DNA of 64,000 nucleotides from Lutimaribacter pacificus. GTDB lineage: Bacteria; Pseudomonadota; Alphaproteobacteria; Rhodobacterales; Rhodobacteraceae. The notes beneath the pieces were generated by a model. The model was given only the letters and a program-made list of their open reading frames with translations, was not told the DNA's origin and searched no databases. Where the stretch lies: NCBI RefSeq assembly GCF_900142185.1, contig NZ_FQZZ01000009.1, forward strand, positions 1 through 64,000, read 5' to 3'. The translations under genes were made by a program, and so were the position numbers. Numbering within the stretch: position 1 is the stretch's first letter; every line of letters starts with the position of its first letter. Positions 26,121 to 34,206 of this stretch are shown one piece after another.

Positions 26121-27161
26121 ATGAAAGCTGCCGTATTCAAGGGGCCGGGAGAGCCTTTGGAGGTGCGGGACGTGCCTGCCCCCATCCTGGGAGCGAACGA
26201 GGTGATCCTGAAGGTGGAAGCGTGCGGTATCTGCGGATCGGATCTGCATGCGACCGAACAGGGCCCTTTTCTTCAGGCCCCGGGGACGATCTTGGGCCAT
26301 GAATTCGCCGGCACGGTCGTGGCCTCGTCGGATGCGGCGGTGCCCGAAGGGCTGCGCGCCACGGCGGTTCCGGTGAACGTGGGGGCCTGTGTCGAATGTC
26401 GCGCCACGGGCACCTGCGGCAAGGGGCTTGGCATCTTGTGCCCGAACAGAAGACTTACGGGCCTGAACCGGGATCTTCCCGGTGCCTACGCAGAATATGT
26501 GAAGGTCGACTCGCGTCAGGTCGTGTCCTTGCCCGCCGGAGTGAGCTTTGCCAGCGGCGCCCTTGTCGAACCGTTGGCGGTGGGGCTGCACGCGGTGAAC
26601 CTGGCGGCGCTGACGCCCGGTGCACGGGTTCTGGTGATCGGCGCGGGCTTCATCGGGCTGTCTGTCCTGTTGTTCGCAAAAACGCTGGGGGCGTCGGTCG
26701 TCGTTGTATCGGAACGCTCGGCCGGGCGCCGCGATGCGGCGCGGGCCGCAGGGGCCGACGACGTGATCGACCCGCTGGCCGAATCTGACCTGGGCGCCGC
26801 CTTCGCGGCTCGTGCCGGCGGGGCGCCTGACGTGATTTTCGAATGCGTCGGGGCGCCTGGCGTAATCCAGAGCTGTATCGATGTCGCGGCGCCGCGTGGC
26901 ACGGTGGTGGTCGTGGGGGTTTGCCTGAAAGAGGATACGATCCTCCCGGCGCGGGCGGTGCACAAGGAACTTAGGCTGCAGTTTGCAATGGGGTATTCCG
27001 AGGCGGATTTCGGGCAGGTTCTGGGGCTCCTGGACCGTGGAGAGATTGCGGCTGAGGAGTTGATCACAGATCGCGTTTCCTTGTCGGACCTGCCCGATGC
27101 CTTCGAGGGGCTGCGCAGCCCTGACACGCAGATCAAGGTCATGATATGCTCGGAAACATGA
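26121..27161 (+). CDS. Zinc-dependent alcohol dehydrogenase (MDR family)
   Basis: 346 residues. Catalytic zinc ligands are visible in CGICGSDLH near residue 35 and GHEFAG near 59. The structural zinc Cys cluster is CVECRATGTCGKGLGILCPN near 91-110, cited by parts CVEC…C…C. The NAD(P) Rossmann motif is VIGAGFIGLSVLLFAK near 172. It oxidises a secondary alcohol or reduces a ketone; sorbitol/threonine-dehydrogenase-like. It lies 29 bases after the kinase gene, so it is probably in the same transcript and may interconvert 4-oxo and 4-hydroxy acids (inference). Confidence 0.88.
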   Translation: MKAAVFKGPGEPLEVRDVPAPILGANEVILKVEACGICGSDLHATEQGPFLQAPGTILGHEFAGTVVASSDAAVPEGLRATAVPVNVGACVECRATGTCGKGLGILCPNRRLTGLNRDLPGAYAEYVKVDSRQVVSLPAGVSFASGALVEPLAVGLHAVNLAALTPGARVLVIGAGFIGLSVLLFAKTLGASVVVVSERSAGRRDAARAAGADDVIDPLAESDLGAAFAARAGGAPDVIFECVGAPGVIQSCIDVAAPRGTVVVVGVCLKEDTILPARAVHKELRLQFAMGYSEADFGQVLGLLDRGEIAAEELITDRVSLSDLPDAFEGLRSPDTQIKVMICSET

Positions 27162-27167
27162 GGTGCT

Positions 27168-27183
27168 GCCCGCGATTGCGGGC
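27168..27183. terminator. Short hairpin between convergent genes
   Basis: GCCCGC-GATT-GCGGGC forms a 6-bp stem just after the alcohol dehydrogenase stop, in the 47-base space before the convergent tetR end. No T tract is present, so it is a weak candidate terminator for either direction. Confidence 0.35.
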
Positions 27184-27208
27184 GTGAGTGTCCGGTAAAA
27201 CGGTCTGT

Positions 27209-27802
27209 TCAGGCAGCACCGACAGATGTTTTGTGCAGCACACTGTCGAGAATTTCGACCAGGATGCGCTCTACATCGTCATCCAATGCGCCGAGGCTGG
27301 TTTCGCAGGCAGCGGCAGTCACCGTAAACTCCCGAAACAATTGCCATCCGTAGAGAAACGCACTGAGGATAGCGGCGAGTTTGCGCGTGTCCTCTTCGGG
27401 AATGCCCGGCCCCCGCAAGACCTGGGCGAACGTGGCCACGCCCCCGGGCCTGCGGGCGATTTGCAGGGCTTCACGGCGTTCGAGCATCAGAAAGGCAAGC
27501 AGCCTGACAAAGGACGGCCGGTTGATGCAAAGTTCGCGCTGGAGAAGCGGAATGATTTCCGCGGGCTCCGATGCGTTCGAAAGCAGGCCGGTGAACGCCT
27601 TGACATGCCGTTCAAGCACCTGATCGAGCAGCGCCTCCTTGGAGCCGAAATGACGGTGCACGAGGCCGTGGTTGACATTGGCGCGCAGCGAAATGTCCCG
27701 CACCGTCACCGTGTTGGGCCCCCGTTCGGCGAAAAGTTCATCGGCCGCGTCCAGCAGGGCCTCGGTCGTTGCCTGTTTTCCCTTGGGTTTGTCATCGGTC
27801 AT
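27209..27802 (-). CDS. TetR/AcrR-family transcriptional regulator
   Basis: 197 residues from the ATG at 27802 (GGAGGG eight bases upstream). The N-terminal HTH is clear: ATTEALLDAADELFAERGPN, VTVRDISLRANVNHGLVHRHFGSKEALLD (cited by parts). The ligand domain is not diagnostic. It is divergent from the ribH gene at 28054 that opens the flavin-monooxygenase island, and the spacer carries a cluster of palindromes. It is therefore probably the autoregulated repressor of that island (inference). Confidence 0.88.
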   Translation of the reverse strand: MTDDKPKGKQATTEALLDAADELFAERGPNTVTVRDISLRANVNHGLVHRHFGSKEALLDQVLERHVKAFTGLLSNASEPAEIIPLLQRELCINRPSFVRLLAFLMLERREALQIARRPGGVATFAQVLRGPGIPEEDTRKLAAILSAFLYGWQLFREFTVTAAACETSLGALDDDVERILVEILDSVLHKTSVGAA

Positions 27803-27862
27803 CACGGGGGCCCTCCATTGCAATATGTCTGCCTCGCCGGTGCCGAGGGTCTGGCGTCAATA

Positions 27863-27920
27863 ACAGTTTACAAACTGTAGTCAAATGACTATAGCTACAA
27901 AATGTAGCCGGTCGACTACA
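27863..27920. promoter_or_regulatory. Palindrome cluster, operator candidate for the divergent TetR regulator
   Basis: An AT-rich patch with three adjacent inverted repeats: ACAGTTT-AC-AAACTGT (27863-27878), TAGTCA-AA-TGACTA (27878-27891) and CTACA-AAA-TGTAG (27895-27907). TGTAGTC occurs at 27876-27882 and inverted at 27914-27920. The spacing and symmetry suit binding of one or more TetR dimers 60-120 bases upstream of tetR and before the ribH operon. Confidence 0.6.
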
Positions 27921-28053
27921 TCACTTCGCGCGACGGGGGCCGGGGGAGAAATAGCCCCGGGGCAAAGTTTGGGCAGGGGGCGGGCGATCGGATGGTCTGG
28001 GGGGCGGTCGTGCCGCTGGTATCGGCGGCAGGGCCTGCAAAGGGAGGAGCCGC

Positions 28054-28539
28054 ATGGCCGGAAAGCTGAAAGTCGCCTTTGTCAGGGCACTCTGGCATCG
28101 TGAAATCGTCGACCAGGCATGCCGGGGCTACGAAGCCGGCATGAAGGCGGCCGGGGTCGCACATGAAACGCGGTTCTTCGAAGTTCCGGGCGCATTCGAG
28201 ATGCCGCTGCTGGCAAAGCGGCTGGGTCAGACTGGCGATTACGATGCGATCGTGGCGGCGGCCCTGGTCGTGGATGGCGGGATTTACCGCCACGACTTTG
28301 TGGCGCAGGCCGTGGTCACGGGGTTGATGCAGGCGCAGATGGAAACGGGTGTGCCGACCTTTTCGGTGAGTCTTACGCCGCATAATTTTCATGACTGCGA
28401 AGAACACAGGACGTTTTTCCATGACCATTTCCTCAAGAAGGGGGCCGAGGTTGCATCGGCGGTGCGCGATGTCTGCGCGCTTGGGGTCTATGGGAATGCC
28501 GCGACCGAACCGGCGCGGCGGATAGAGGCCTTGCGATAG
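28054..28539 (+). CDS. ribH: 6,7-dimethyl-8-ribityllumazine synthase, type II
   Basis: 161 residues. Lumazine synthase motifs: FVRALWHREIVDQACRGYEAGM at the N-terminus, VPGAFEMPLLAKRL near residue 48, and YRHDFVAQAVVTGLMQAQ near 82. The YRHDFVA…VPTFSVSLTPHNFH pattern is the type II (RibH2, Brucella/Mesorhizobium decamer) form. It makes the penultimate riboflavin precursor from the pyrimidine intermediate and dihydroxybutanone phosphate. The gene is isolated from a normal rib operon and instead heads an island containing a flavin-dependent monooxygenase. A ribB copy for the other precursor lies at 32957. No FMN riboswitch was seen upstream. Confidence 0.9.
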   Translation: MAGKLKVAFVRALWHREIVDQACRGYEAGMKAAGVAHETRFFEVPGAFEMPLLAKRLGQTGDYDAIVAAALVVDGGIYRHDFVAQAVVTGLMQAQMETGVPTFSVSLTPHNFHDCEEHRTFFHDHFLKKGAEVASAVRDVCALGVYGNAATEPARRIEALR

Positions 28540-28692
28540 AGGCACGGAAATACCGCCGCGGCGTGATCGGGCGGGACGGGTTTGAATTTCAGCTATCCGA
28601 CGGCTTGAGCCGGGCGGTCGAAGGTGAAGTGCTGCTTGAAATTCAAGTATCTGATATGTATCGGAAAAATAAAAATCGTCGGACAATATAGC

Positions 28693-28722
28693 TTGACAAT
28701 ATCGGCAACGGTGACCGATATT
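28693..28722 (+). promoter_or_regulatory. Promoter with embedded inverted repeat upstream of the dctP-like gene
   Basis: TTGACA at 28693-28698 is followed after 18 bases by GATATT (28717-28722), a good sigma-70-type promoter. The inverted repeat AATATCGG-N9-CCGATATT (28698-28722, 8-bp arms) spans exactly from -35 to -10, so a bound protein would block the promoter. A further perfect palindrome, CTTGAAATTCAAG, lies about 50 bases upstream. The spacer 28540-28828 holds no gene. Confidence 0.6.
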
Positions 28723-28828
28723 CCGCTGCACGGAAGAGCTGGAAACCGGCGTTCCGATCTGAGCTGCAAGATGTCGGGAGCGAGGCGTTCTGGCGGTTCA
28801 GCACCACTAATCGGGAGGAGACCTGAGA

Positions 28829-29812
28829 ATGAACAAGATACTTCGGCAAAGTGTATGCGCGTTGGCGCTGACAGTGGCCTCGGGCATTGGCGCCCAGGCA
28901 GAGAACCTTCGTCTCTTGACGAGCTGGGACATGACCATGCCGGCCAATGTTCACATCGTTCAGAACTATGTGGAACGGGTCCAGGAGCGCAGCGAAGGCG
29001 AGATCGAGATCACCATCGACGGGCCCGAAGTCGTTGCCGCGTTCGAGCAGATCGAACCCGTGCAAGCCGGCGTTTTCCAACTTCTGTTCACGCATCCGGC
29101 CTATCACACCAGCGTGACATGGGCGGGGTTCTCGCTTGATTCCAGTGTCGATCCGGGGCCGGAAAAGCGCCGCGAGATCGGGCTGTGGGATGCTATGGAC
29201 GAGGCCTACAACAAGATCGGGCTGAAGCTGATCGCGCTGCCGGGCAGCGGTAATCAGGGCTACCAGTTCGTCGTTTCCAAGAAGCCCGAGGACGGGGACA
29301 TGCCGTTTGCAGGTCTGAAACTGCGCGGATCGCCCTCCTACAAGCCGATCATCGAGGCCCTGGGCGGTGCTCTGGTCGTTCTGCCGGGCGGCGAAACCTA
29401 TGCCGCGATGGATCGTGGCGTCGTGGACGGCGCCGGCTGGCCGCTGATCGGCTTTGAATCGACGAAGCTTGCGGAAGTTTCCGAATATTACGTGCGCCCG
29501 ACCTTCGGCTCCAGCACCTATGTGCTCTTGATGAACCTCAATGCCTGGAGCGCCCTTGACGAGGACACGCAGAAGACCCTGCTGGAAATCGGCGCCGAGA
29601 TCGAACGTGATGGTTACAAGGCGTTCGAAAAGCTGAAGACGCAGGAAGTCGAGCGGATGCAGGCAGCGGGGATGGAGGAATACGCCATCAGCGATGCTGC
29701 AGCCGAGCGCATGCAGGAAGCATTCGTCAAGGAGCAGCGAAGCACCGCGCTGGAAGCGGGCGGGGACGAGACCCGCAAGGTCATCGAGATCTTTGAGGCG
29801 AACGGCCTCTAA
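28829..29812 (+). CDS. TRAP transporter substrate-binding protein (DctP family)
   Basis: 327 residues with a signal peptide (ALALTVASGIGAQA, cleavage about residue 24), periplasmic. DctP/YiaO features: LTSWDMTMPANVHIVQNYVERVQERSEGEIEI cited by parts; the conserved carboxylate-binding Arg in LKLRGSPSYKPIIEALGG near residue 158; and ETYAAMDRGVVDGAGWP near 188. Its membrane partners DctQ and DctM are encoded 4 kb downstream (33709 and 34206) with catabolic genes in between, an unusual split. The ligand is unknown. Confidence 0.9.
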   Translation: MNKILRQSVCALALTVASGIGAQAENLRLLTSWDMTMPANVHIVQNYVERVQERSEGEIEITIDGPEVVAAFEQIEPVQAGVFQLLFTHPAYHTSVTWAGFSLDSSVDPGPEKRREIGLWDAMDEAYNKIGLKLIALPGSGNQGYQFVVSKKPEDGDMPFAGLKLRGSPSYKPIIEALGGALVVLPGGETYAAMDRGVVDGAGWPLIGFESTKLAEVSEYYVRPTFGSSTYVLLMNLNAWSALDEDTQKTLLEIGAEIERDGYKAFEKLKTQEVERMQAAGMEEYAISDAAAERMQEAFVKEQRSTALEAGGDETRKVIEIFEANGL

Positions 29813-29931
29813 GGCCGACGTTCCGATCACCACAATTTCTTTCGGCACATAGTCGGTAGCGGGCGACCTTCGCCCGTTACCCGGTGCCGATCGTCAACTC
29901 ATCCAGGAACCCAGATTGAGGAGAGAATAGA

Positions 29932-30708
29932 ATGCGGCACCGCAAGCAGCTGTCGACGGGAGTTGAACTCGACGTTTTCGACAAGGGAAAGGGAGATGCA
30001 GTGCTGTATCTGCACGGCTTCCTGGATTTCTCCGCAAAGGATGCGTTTGTTGATCCGATCGCGTCCGGCCACCGGTTGATTGCCCCTACCCATCCGGGAT
30101 ACGGCGACGCGCCGGTGCCGGCATGGCTCGATTCGGTGACGGATGCGGCCTTTATCTACTGGTCGCTTCTCGATGAACTCGGGATCGACCGTTTCCACCT
30201 GGTGGGCGGTGCGCTTGGCGGGTGGATCGCTGCGGAAATGGCCACAATGGCGCCGGAGCGGGTGAAAAGCATGACTCTGGTTTCGCCGGTCGGGGTCAAG
30301 CTCGGGGCGCGGGACGCTCTGGATATCCCCGATCTTTACAAATACCCGCACGATGAGCTTTACCGGGCGTTCTTTTCGGACAACGCCGATGTCACCTTTG
30401 ACCCGGATTCGCTGTCTGACGAAGAGATTGTCGCGTTCATCCGCAGCCGAGAGGCGGTCGCGCTCTATGCGTGGGAGCCCTGGATGCATAACCCCAAGCT
30501 TCGTCACCGGCTTTCGCGCGCCAGCGTCGATACGATCCTGGCCCGGGGGGCCGAGGACAAGATTGTCGCAAAGTGGTACGCTGACGGCTTTGCCGAGCTT
30601 CTTCCGAACGCCACCCGGACAGAGATCGACGGCGCGGGCCACGACCTTTTGCACGATGCGCCCGGCGAACTTGCCAAACTCGTGATGAAACAAATCGGCG
30701 CCCAATGA
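29932..30708 (+). CDS. Alpha/beta-hydrolase fold protein lacking the nucleophile serine
   Basis: 258 residues with the alpha/beta-hydrolase layout: oxyanion-region YLHGFLDFS near residue 24, nucleophile elbow near 92, acid ARGAEDKIV near 205, and GAGHDLLHD near 233. At the elbow the sequence is HLVGGALGGWIAAEM. The position of the nucleophile in Gly-X-Ser-X-Gly is Ala (codon GCG), so classical ester hydrolysis is not expected. The His and Asp are kept. The protein could be a lyase, a cofactor-free oxygenase-like member or a binding protein. It precedes the luciferase-like monooxygenase by 43 bases. Confidence 0.82.
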   Translation: MRHRKQLSTGVELDVFDKGKGDAVLYLHGFLDFSAKDAFVDPIASGHRLIAPTHPGYGDAPVPAWLDSVTDAAFIYWSLLDELGIDRFHLVGGALGGWIAAEMATMAPERVKSMTLVSPVGVKLGARDALDIPDLYKYPHDELYRAFFSDNADVTFDPDSLSDEEIVAFIRSREAVALYAWEPWMHNPKLRHRLSRASVDTILARGAEDKIVAKWYADGFAELLPNATRTEIDGAGHDLLHDAPGELAKLVMKQIGAQ

Positions 30709-30751
30709 GCGCGCCGGCACACATCAGATAAACGACAGGAGAATTCCCGAT

Positions 30752-31918
30752 ATGCGTGTATGGCATTTCACTGAGACTGCGTATCCGTATCTTCCGCCCG
30801 AAGAAGATTTCGAATCGATCCGGATTACCTTGCCCAACCGTTACTTCGATCCGGTCAAGGGCGCCGAATTGTACAACCGGTATCTCGACGAGTGGTTGAT
30901 CGCCGAGGACGAGGGCCTTGATATCATCGTAAACGAACACCATCAGACGGCCACCTGCATCGACCCGGCGGCGCCGCTCATCCTGTCGGCGCTGGCACGT
31001 CAGAGCACCAAGGCACGCCTGCTGATCCTGGGGAACCCGCTGGCCAACCGCAAGAATCCGGTGCGCGTCGCCGAGGAAATGGCGATGATCGACGTACTCT
31101 CGCATGGGCGGCTCGAGGTCGGCTTCGTGCGGGGGGTGCCCTACGAGGTTCTGCCGGCCAACAGCAACCCGGCGCGGATGAACGAACGCATGTGGGAAGC
31201 GATCGACCTGATCAACGAGGCCTTCACCCGGCATGACGGCCCGTTCAGCTTCGAGGGCGACTTCTTTCATTTCCGCAACGTGAACATCTGGCCGCGCCCC
31301 TACCAGCAGCCGACGCCGCCGATCTGGGTCAGCTCGACCAGCCCGGGCGGGGCACGCAAGATCGGCACATACGGCTACCGGCTTGCCACCTTCCTGACCG
31401 GGTTCGACGGCACGCGGAAGGTTTACGATTCCTATCGCGAGGGCTGGCGCTCTGCCGGGCTGGGTGACGATATCCCGACCGACCGTCTGTCTTATTCGGG
31501 CATGGTTTATACCGCCGACACGGAAGAAGAGGCCTATGCGGGCGCGGAAAAGCTGTTGTGGTATGTGACGTCGAACAAGGTGCCGGCGCATCTGGCCAAC
31601 CCGCCGGGCTATGTGCCGACCGCCGCGAACCTTCAGATCATGCGCGGAGCCGAACATCCGCTGAAAGCCTTCCAGCAGCAGCCCAGCGTCGAAAAAGCCA
31701 TCGAAAAGGGCATCATGTTCGCGGGCACGCCCGACCAAGTCTACAATCAGATCAAGCGCATGTACGACTATGTCGGCGGTTTCGGCAACTTCCTCATGAT
31801 GGGGCAGGCCGGCTTCCTGGAACATGACGAAACCGTTGCCGGCATCCAGAAATTCGCGCGCGAGGTCTATCCCCGTCTGCAGGCGGATTTCCCGGGCACC
31901 AGGATTTCCGGGTATTGA
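30752..31918 (+). CDS. LLM-class (bacterial luciferase-like) flavin-dependent monooxygenase
   Basis: 388-residue TIM-barrel protein of the luciferase family. Signatures: MRVWHFTETAYPYLPP at the start, EDEGLDIIVNEHH near residue 51, EEMAMIDVLSHGRLEVGFVRG near 108, PPIWVSSTSPGGARKIGTYGYRLATF near 190 (cited by parts), and GTPDQVYNQIKRM near 327. It uses reduced FMN from a separate reductase (candidate at 35635) and O2 to oxygenate a substrate, often Baeyer-Villiger-like or ring-opening. Its stop overlaps the next reading frame. It is the likely core enzyme of the island. Confidence 0.9.
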   Translation: MRVWHFTETAYPYLPPEEDFESIRITLPNRYFDPVKGAELYNRYLDEWLIAEDEGLDIIVNEHHQTATCIDPAAPLILSALARQSTKARLLILGNPLANRKNPVRVAEEMAMIDVLSHGRLEVGFVRGVPYEVLPANSNPARMNERMWEAIDLINEAFTRHDGPFSFEGDFFHFRNVNIWPRPYQQPTPPIWVSSTSPGGARKIGTYGYRLATFLTGFDGTRKVYDSYREGWRSAGLGDDIPTDRLSYSGMVYTADTEEEAYAGAEKLLWYVTSNKVPAHLANPPGYVPTAANLQIMRGAEHPLKAFQQQPSVEKAIEKGIMFAGTPDQVYNQIKRMYDYVGGFGNFLMMGQAGFLEHDETVAGIQKFAREVYPRLQADFPGTRISGY

Positions 31919-31935
31919 TGGAGAGGATCGACAGG

Positions 31936-32769
31936 ATGCAACCCATCATGAAAAACGTGACCAGCAAGTATGTCATGGTCGACGGGGTCAAGACCCATTA
32001 CCTGGAAGGGGGGGACGGGCCGCCGCTCGTCCTTCTGCACAGCGGCGAATTCGGCGCCTCGGCCGAATTGACGTGGGAATACAACATTGATGCCCTGGCT
32101 GAGCATTTCCGCGTCATCGCGCCCGACTGGCTGGGTTACGGCAAGACCGACAAGCTGTTCGATTTCGGCAACATGCTCTATGCGCGTATTCACCACATCA
32201 CCCGGTTTCTGGAAACGCTGTGCATCGGTAAGGCCCATTTCATGGGCAACTCTATGGGCGCGACCGTTCTGCTGGGACATGCGGCCGAGGAAAGCCCCGA
32301 ATGGGATATCGACCGCATCGTATCGGTCAGCGGCGGCGGCCATATTCCCGAAAACGAGTTTCGGCAGATGCTGAACGACTACGACGGAAGCCGGGAGCAC
32401 ATGGCGCTGATCATCCGCAGTGTCTACATGCGCGAAGAGGTGCATCACGATGACGATTTCATCGACCGCCGTCATCAGTCCTCGCTCGAACCGGGCGCTT
32501 GGGAGTGTACGGCAGCGGCGCGGTTCCGCTCGCCCTTCACCCCGCCGCGCGGTTTCGGCCGGTCCAAGGGCTATCAGTCGATCAAGGCGAAAACGCTTCT
32601 GATTGCGGGTGAAAAGGACAACCTGCGCGAACCCGGCTATGCCGAACCCATTCATGAGGAAATCCCGGACTCCAAACTGGTGGTGCTGAAAGGCGCCGGA
32701 CATGCGGCACATGTCGATCAGCCGGAGGTTGTCAGCAAGTTGGCGATCGACTTTCTGACCGCCGATTGA
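31936..32769 (+). CDS. Alpha/beta hydrolase, meta-cleavage-product-hydrolase-like
   Basis: 277 residues with an intact triad: Ser in HFMGNSMGATVLLG near residue 108, Asp in AGEKDNLRE near 228, and His in GAGHAAHVDQPE near 257. The SKYVMVDGVKTHYLEGG beginning resembles C-C bond hydrolases and esterases of aromatic catabolism. The ATG at 31936 is preferred because GAGAGG lies nine bases upstream; the ATG at 31918 would overlap the monooxygenase stop (TGATG). It contrasts with the serine-less homologue at 29932, so the pair is not redundant. It probably hydrolyses the ester or ring-opened product of the monooxygenase (inference). Confidence 0.88.
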   Translation: MQPIMKNVTSKYVMVDGVKTHYLEGGDGPPLVLLHSGEFGASAELTWEYNIDALAEHFRVIAPDWLGYGKTDKLFDFGNMLYARIHHITRFLETLCIGKAHFMGNSMGATVLLGHAAEESPEWDIDRIVSVSGGGHIPENEFRQMLNDYDGSREHMALIIRSVYMREEVHHDDDFIDRRHQSSLEPGAWECTAAARFRSPFTPPRGFGRSKGYQSIKAKTLLIAGEKDNLREPGYAEPIHEEIPDSKLVVLKGAGHAAHVDQPEVVSKLAIDFLTAD

Positions 32770-32956
32770 GCCGCGCAATGCGCGGGCTCGCCTGCACGGG
32801 CACAGCGGGGCAGGGGCACAAGAGCGCCCCGGCCCCGAAGCCCGGAATGCCCCGAAAGAGAGGGCTGCCCGGCGCTGTCGTTGTTTTGTCGCCATCGGGC
32901 ACGCGGCCTTGGCCTTGCCCGGACGGCACCACCCGAGTCTTCCAGGAGGACGGCCC

Positions 32957-33619
32957 ATGACCATGGCCATGATGAATGTAAAAAGCTTTCCCGCCGGCGA
33001 TGTCATCGTCGGGCCGGAAGAAATCATCGAATGCGCCGCCGCCGGGCGGATGTTCGTGCTCGTCGACGACGAAGACCGGGAGAACGAGGGCGATCTGGTC
33101 ATTCCCGCCGATGCTGTCGACGCTGGCGCGATCGCATTCATGGCGCGTCATGGCTGCGGCCTGATATGCTTGGCCGTCGATCCGGGCACCGCGGCGCGGC
33201 TGGCGCTGCGCCCGATGGTGGAGACCAACGAATGCGAAAACCAGACGGCCTTTACTGTGTCGATCGATGCCAGGGTCGGAACCACGACCGGAATATCGGC
33301 GGCGGAACGGGCGCGCACCGTCGTCCTGGCCGTCGATGATGCCAGCGGCCCGTCGGATTTCGTGTCGCCGGGGCACATGTTTCCGCTGATTGCGCGTCCG
33401 GGCGGGTTGCTTGAACGCACCGGCCATACCGAGGCTGCGGTGGATGTTGCCCGGATGGCCGGACGCAAGCCCGCCGGTGTGATCTGCGAGATCATGAACC
33501 CCGATGGCACGATGGCCCGTCTCGACGACCTGATCGTATTTGCCCGCCAGCACGACCTGAAGATAGGCAGAATTTGCGATCTTGTCGCATTTCGCGGGAC
33601 ATCCGCCAAAGAGCATTAG
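32957..33619 (+). CDS. ribB: 3,4-dihydroxy-2-butanone 4-phosphate synthase
   Basis: 220 residues, a stand-alone RibB without the GTP cyclohydrolase II domain. Active-site motifs: DDEDRENEGDLVIPAD near residue 36, HGCGLICLA near 63, GTTTGISAAERARTV near 104, SPGHMFPL near 130, GHTEAAVDVARMAG near 150 and ICEIMNPDGTMARLDDL near 170. It converts ribulose 5-phosphate to the four-carbon precursor used by lumazine synthase. The ATG has AGGAGGA six bases upstream. It sits between a hydrolase and TRAP genes in the same island as ribH, so it looks like a dedicated flavin supply for the LLM monooxygenase. Confidence 0.92.
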   Translation: MTMAMMNVKSFPAGDVIVGPEEIIECAAAGRMFVLVDDEDRENEGDLVIPADAVDAGAIAFMARHGCGLICLAVDPGTAARLALRPMVETNECENQTAFTVSIDARVGTTTGISAAERARTVVLAVDDASGPSDFVSPGHMFPLIARPGGLLERTGHTEAAVDVARMAGRKPAGVICEIMNPDGTMARLDDLIVFARQHDLKIGRICDLVAFRGTSAKEH

Positions 33620-33708
33620 GCCAACCGGGCGTCAGACCCGAAATCGCACCGTGGCTGACCTGTCCGAAATCAGGACTCCCGGTGGTCAAACGCAAGGAGG
33701 AGTGAAGA

Positions 33709-34206
33709 ATGCGATCCAGTGCTTCATACAGGTTTTCTCGCGCCAGTTTCAATCTGGGTGTTGCCGCGATTACGTCGATCATCCTGTTTTCGATGCTTGA
33801 TCTGATTTCCCGAACCTTGGGTAAACCCGTTGCCTGGGTTCCCGAGGTGTCGGTCTATTTCTTTTGTTTCGCAATTTGCTCGTCCATGCCCCATGTGACC
33901 CGGCGAGGCGCCCAGATTGCCGTTTCACTGCTTCTCGAGACGCTTCCGCCCGGTGCGCGGCAGCGATACGTGCCCTTAATCGAATTGCTGTCTTTCCTGG
34001 TTTGTATAGTCATTGCCTACCTGTGCGCCGAAATCCTCTGGCAGCAATACAGGGCCGGAACGATCACGGTTGCCGATATCTCGATCCCGAAATGGATTCT
34101 GTCGGCGATGCTGACCTACGGGTTCCTGCTCAGCGGCGTGATGCATCTCGTGAATGCCCTGTCCCTGCGCAAACAGGCCCTTGCTGCCCGGAAAGATAAC
34201 ACCTGA
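33709..34206 (+). CDS. TRAP transporter small permease (DctQ family)
   Basis: 165 residues with four hydrophobic segments (FNLGVAAITSIILFSMLDLISR, VSVYFFCFAICSSM, LIELLSFLVCIVIAYLCAEI, WILSAMLTYGFLLSGVMHLV, cited by parts). The DctQ-typical features are the PKWIL-like segment near residue 125 and R-rich loops. It starts with a good AAGGAGGAG site. The stop overlaps the start of the large permease (TGATG). It works with the receptor at 28829. Confidence 0.88.
   Translation: MRSSASYRFSRASFNLGVAAITSIILFSMLDLISRTLGKPVAWVPEVSVYFFCFAICSSMPHVTRRGAQIAVSLLLETLPPGARQRYVPLIELLSFLVCIVIAYLCAEILWQQYRAGTITVADISIPKWILSAMLTYGFLLSGVMHLVNALSLRKQALAARKDNT

Noticed and set aside
27803-28053. FMN riboswitch upstream of ribH (and upstream of ribB at 32770-32956)
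   Set aside because: The conserved RFN-element blocks (for example AGGGTGAGGCG-like and CCGAC-like) were not found in either leader.
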